From Armatimonadota bacterium (GTDB lineage Bacteria; Armatimonadota; DTGP01; JAHWJO01), in the NCBI GenBank assembly GCA_019348365.1, contig JAHWJO010000221.1, forward strand, positions 1-7,568: a DNA stretch of 7,568 nt, given 5' to 3'. The notes below the pieces were generated by a model. The model saw nothing but the letters and a program-made list of their open reading frames with translations, was not told the DNA's origin and ran no database searches. Shown here in pieces: positions 5,884 through 7,568 of the stretch (position 1 is the stretch's first letter; every line of letters begins with the position of its first letter). A program made the position numbers and the translations under genes.

Positions 5884-7236
5884 TTGCGATTTGATAATGA
5901 GACCACCCGCCGCGAGTTCCTGACTCGCTCGCTGGCGGGATTGGCGGTCGCGGGACTCCCGGCCTGGTACGCCGAGGACACCCTCGCCGCTGAGAAGGAG
6001 CGCGCGTCCAACCAGCCGCGCCGCATCGGCCCGAACGACCGGATCGTGGTCGGCGGGATCGGCATGGGCGGCAGCCGGGGCGGGTTCCGCCAGGGCCTCG
6101 GCGTGACCCGCAACGCTTCGAGCAAACGGGGCGTCCAGGTTGTCGCCGTCTGTGATGTGGACGCCCTGCACCGCGACGAAGCGGCCAAGGCGTTCGGAGC
6201 GGACACCGCCAAGTACAACGACTACCGGGACCTGCTCGCCCGCAAAGACATCAACGCGGTCGTCATCGGCACGCCGGACCACTGGCATGCCCGGATCGCC
6301 ATCGACGCGATGCAAGCTGGCAAGGACGTGTACTGCGAGAAGCCGCTCACCCTCACGGTCGTCGAGGGGAGGAAGATCGCCCAGGCGCAGAAGCGGACCG
6401 GGCGGGTGTTCCAGACCGGCAGCCAGCAGCGCTCCGACGGGCGGTTCCGCCTCGCCTGTGAACTGGTCCGCAACGGGCGGATCGGACGCATCCGGAAGGT
6501 GGAAGCGCGGCTGCCCGGCGGCGCTCAGGGCGGCCCCTTCCAGGTGAAGCAGCCGTGGGACGGCTTCGATTGGGAGATGTGGCAGGGTCCCGCTCCCCGC
6601 GCGGCGTTCGTGCCGGAGCGCACCCATGGCAGCTTCCGCCACTGGTACGAGTACTCCGGCGGCATGATGACCGACTGGGGCGCGCATCACCTCGACATCA
6701 CGCAATGGGCGCTGGGGATGGACGACTCCGGCCCGATCCGTGTGCATGGCGTGGGCAAGGAGCCGAATCCGAAGTGCGACCAGTGTTACAACGCCATCCC
6801 GCAGTTCGACGTGACCTACACTTATCCCGGTAACATCACCGTCGTGGCGATGAGCCGGGGCGAGAACGGGGTCATGTTCGAGGGCGAGGACGGCTGGATC
6901 TTCGTCAGCCGGGGCGAGATCCGGGGCGGCCGGAAGCCGGGCGAGGTGGACAAGGCGGTGATCGAGACGCCCCTGCCAGCCAACGCCGTGCGGCTCTACG
7001 CCTCGAACGACCACATGGGCAACTTCATCGACAACGTCCGCGACCGGGGCACGACGATCTGCCCGGCGGAAGTCGGTCATCGCTCCGCGACGGTCTGCCA
7101 CCTGGGCAACATCTCCATGCGGGCCGGCAACCGGGACCTCCAGTGGGACCCGAAGCGGGAAGTGTTCCGAGGGCCGGGCTCCCGCGAAGCGAACGCGATG
7201 CTGAGCTACCGCTACCACAAGCCCTGGAAACTGTAG
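5884..7236 (+). CDS. Tat-exported Gfo/Idh/MocA family oxidoreductase
   Basis: This 450-residue protein is an NAD(P)-dependent sugar or polyol dehydrogenase-like enzyme of the Gfo/Idh/MocA family, exported folded by the Tat system. The signal peptide is at 1-36: twin-arginine TRREFL (8-13), a hydrophobic stretch 17-30 and a likely cleavage near LAA (34-36). The Rossmann domain has VVGGIGMGGSRGG (55-67), VVAVCDVD (86-93) and VVIGTPDHWHA (126-136). CEKPL (151-155) carries the conserved Lys153. The substrate domain has WQGPAPR (233-239) and GGMMTDWGAHHLDITQW (259-275). The C-terminal part EVGHRSATVCHLGNI (396-410), LQWDP (419-423) and PWKL are typical of the planctomycete-type subfamily. TTG at 5884 has GGAGG 9 nt upstream and is the only start that keeps the Tat motif. 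The acceptor sugar is unknown. A CDQC pair (298-301) lies in a variable loop. The adjacent convergent gene may be a sulfatase, consistent with but not proving polysaccharide breakdown. Confidence 0.93.
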   Translation: MRFDNETTRREFLTRSLAGLAVAGLPAWYAEDTLAAEKERASNQPRRIGPNDRIVVGGIGMGGSRGGFRQGLGVTRNASSKRGVQVVAVCDVDALHRDEAAKAFGADTAKYNDYRDLLARKDINAVVIGTPDHWHARIAIDAMQAGKDVYCEKPLTLTVVEGRKIAQAQKRTGRVFQTGSQQRSDGRFRLACELVRNGRIGRIRKVEARLPGGAQGGPFQVKQPWDGFDWEMWQGPAPRAAFVPERTHGSFRHWYEYSGGMMTDWGAHHLDITQWALGMDDSGPIRVHGVGKEPNPKCDQCYNAIPQFDVTYTYPGNITVVAMSRGENGVMFEGEDGWIFVSRGEIRGGRKPGEVDKAVIETPLPANAVRLYASNDHMGNFIDNVRDRGTTICPAEVGHRSATVCHLGNISMRAGNRDLQWDPKREVFRGPGSREANAMLSYRYHKPWKL

Positions 7237-7242
7237 TTTAGA

Positions 7243-7376
7243 GGGTCGTTGGGCCGTTGGAATATGCCCTCCCCTATTCGGGTGTGCAAGGGGTGTACCG
7301 GCCTGGATCATAGATAGAAATACGGGCGTTTAGGAGCGACTCCCCCAACGACCCCACGACCCAACGAACCCACGAC
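7243..7376. repeat. 8-bp tandem repeat with inverted copies
   Basis: Just before the stop of the right-hand gene, positions 7344-7375 are four tandem 8-bp units close to CCCAACGA (two exact, two variants). The reverse complement TCGTTGGG, with a second variant unit, occurs at 7246-7261 just after the oxidoreductase stop. The outer copies give a perfect 11-bp inverted repeat (7243-7253 with 7344-7354) with a ~90-nt loop. The whole lies between convergent genes and could act as a bidirectional 3'-end structure or be a simple-sequence expansion. Confidence 0.7.
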
Positions 7377-7556
7377 CTACTTCGCGTCGCGGGCCTGGAG
7401 CTTCTGCGCCGCGCCGGGCGAGCCGATGTGCATCGAGTCGTACGCCTGCTGGCTGGACGTGAACGGCCCTTCGTGTCCACCGGGCTTGCCGTGCCAGTTC
7501 ACGTTCGTGTACATCGGGTTGGGGCGACCCGTCTCCCGCTCCCGCTGCTCGATCCA
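7377..7556 (-). CDS. C-terminal fragment, possible sulfatase
   Basis: Only the last 59 residues and the TAG stop are present; the rest lies beyond the right end. The fragment begins WIEQRERETGRPNPMYTN, continues WHGKPGGHEGPF (21-32) and SSQQAYDSMHIGSPGAA (34-50), and ends in a short basic tail. The ETG-x-P-N-P type ending resembles what I remember of C-termini of secreted sulfatases in Planctomycetota-like bacteria, but no catalytic residue is in view, so the name is tentative. GC-rich third positions and a clean ending support a real gene. The open frame formally continues to 7568, but the final 12 bases are adapter, so the four residues they encode should be discarded. It converges on the oxidoreductase gene across 140 nt. 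Confidence 0.55.
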   Translation of the reverse strand, partial: WIEQRERETGRPNPMYTNVNWHGKPGGHEGPFTSSQQAYDSMHIGSPGAAQKLQARDAK

Positions 7557-7568
7557 AGATCGGAAGAG
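7557..7568. other. Probable Illumina adapter remnant
   Basis: The last 12 bases, AGATCGGAAGAG, are identical to the first 12 bases of the standard Illumina TruSeq-type adapter. They sit exactly at the end of the sequence, where untrimmed read-through appears. They should not be treated as genomic DNA. Confidence 0.9.

Noticed and set aside
5878..7311. 477-codon minus-strand frame opposite the oxidoreductase
   Set aside because: Longer than the real gene but with no domain pattern; the plus strand has a full Gfo/Idh/MocA protein, a Tat signal and a ribosome site.

Overview
The window is GC-rich, gene-dense bacterial DNA, most likely one metagenome or draft-assembly contig. Its last 12 bases match the start of the common Illumina adapter, so the right edge is probably a physical contig end. 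A Tat-exported Gfo/Idh/MocA oxidoreductase of the type often expanded in Planctomycetota and Armatimonadota, beside a possible sulfatase tail, points weakly to one of those phyla or a similar lineage. DapF indicates a diaminopimelate route to lysine and peptidoglycan. Five of the seven complete or 5'-complete genes appear to start with GTG or TTG.

Left block (1-2130, minus strand): dapF is transcribed from a well-formed sigma-70-type promoter and followed by a hairpin terminator. Downstream lies hflX, a ribosome-associated GTPase that runs off the left edge before its G5 motif. The terminator suggests hflX is at least partly transcribed separately from dapF.

Central block (2140-4548, plus strand): a long leader contains a TATAAT box and a ~98-bp imperfect palindrome of the interspersed-repeat kind. 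It leads into pxpB (5-oxoprolinase subunit B), then ygfZ (folate-binding Fe-S maintenance protein), then a 61-residue two-helix membrane protein. Spacings of 49 and 24 nt suggest one operon. The partner genes pxpA and pxpC are not in the window, so pxpB stands apart from its usual cluster here.

Right block (4571-7568): a small-molecule kinase of the aminoglycoside-phosphotransferase fold (minus strand) diverges from the Tat-exported Gfo/Idh/MocA oxidoreductase (plus strand). The 227-bp region between them holds three separate palindromes. The oxidoreductase converges on the last ~60 codons of another minus-strand gene, possibly a sulfatase. The gap between them contains 8-bp tandem repeats and an inverted copy of the same unit.

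I did not find a CRISPR array, tRNA, rRNA, transposase, phage gene or defence cassette. All long genes belong to known families, and I see no convincing undescribed system. What most deserves a second look is the intergenic palindromes and repeats, the orphan pxpB-ygfZ-membrane-protein arrangement and the adapter at the right end.
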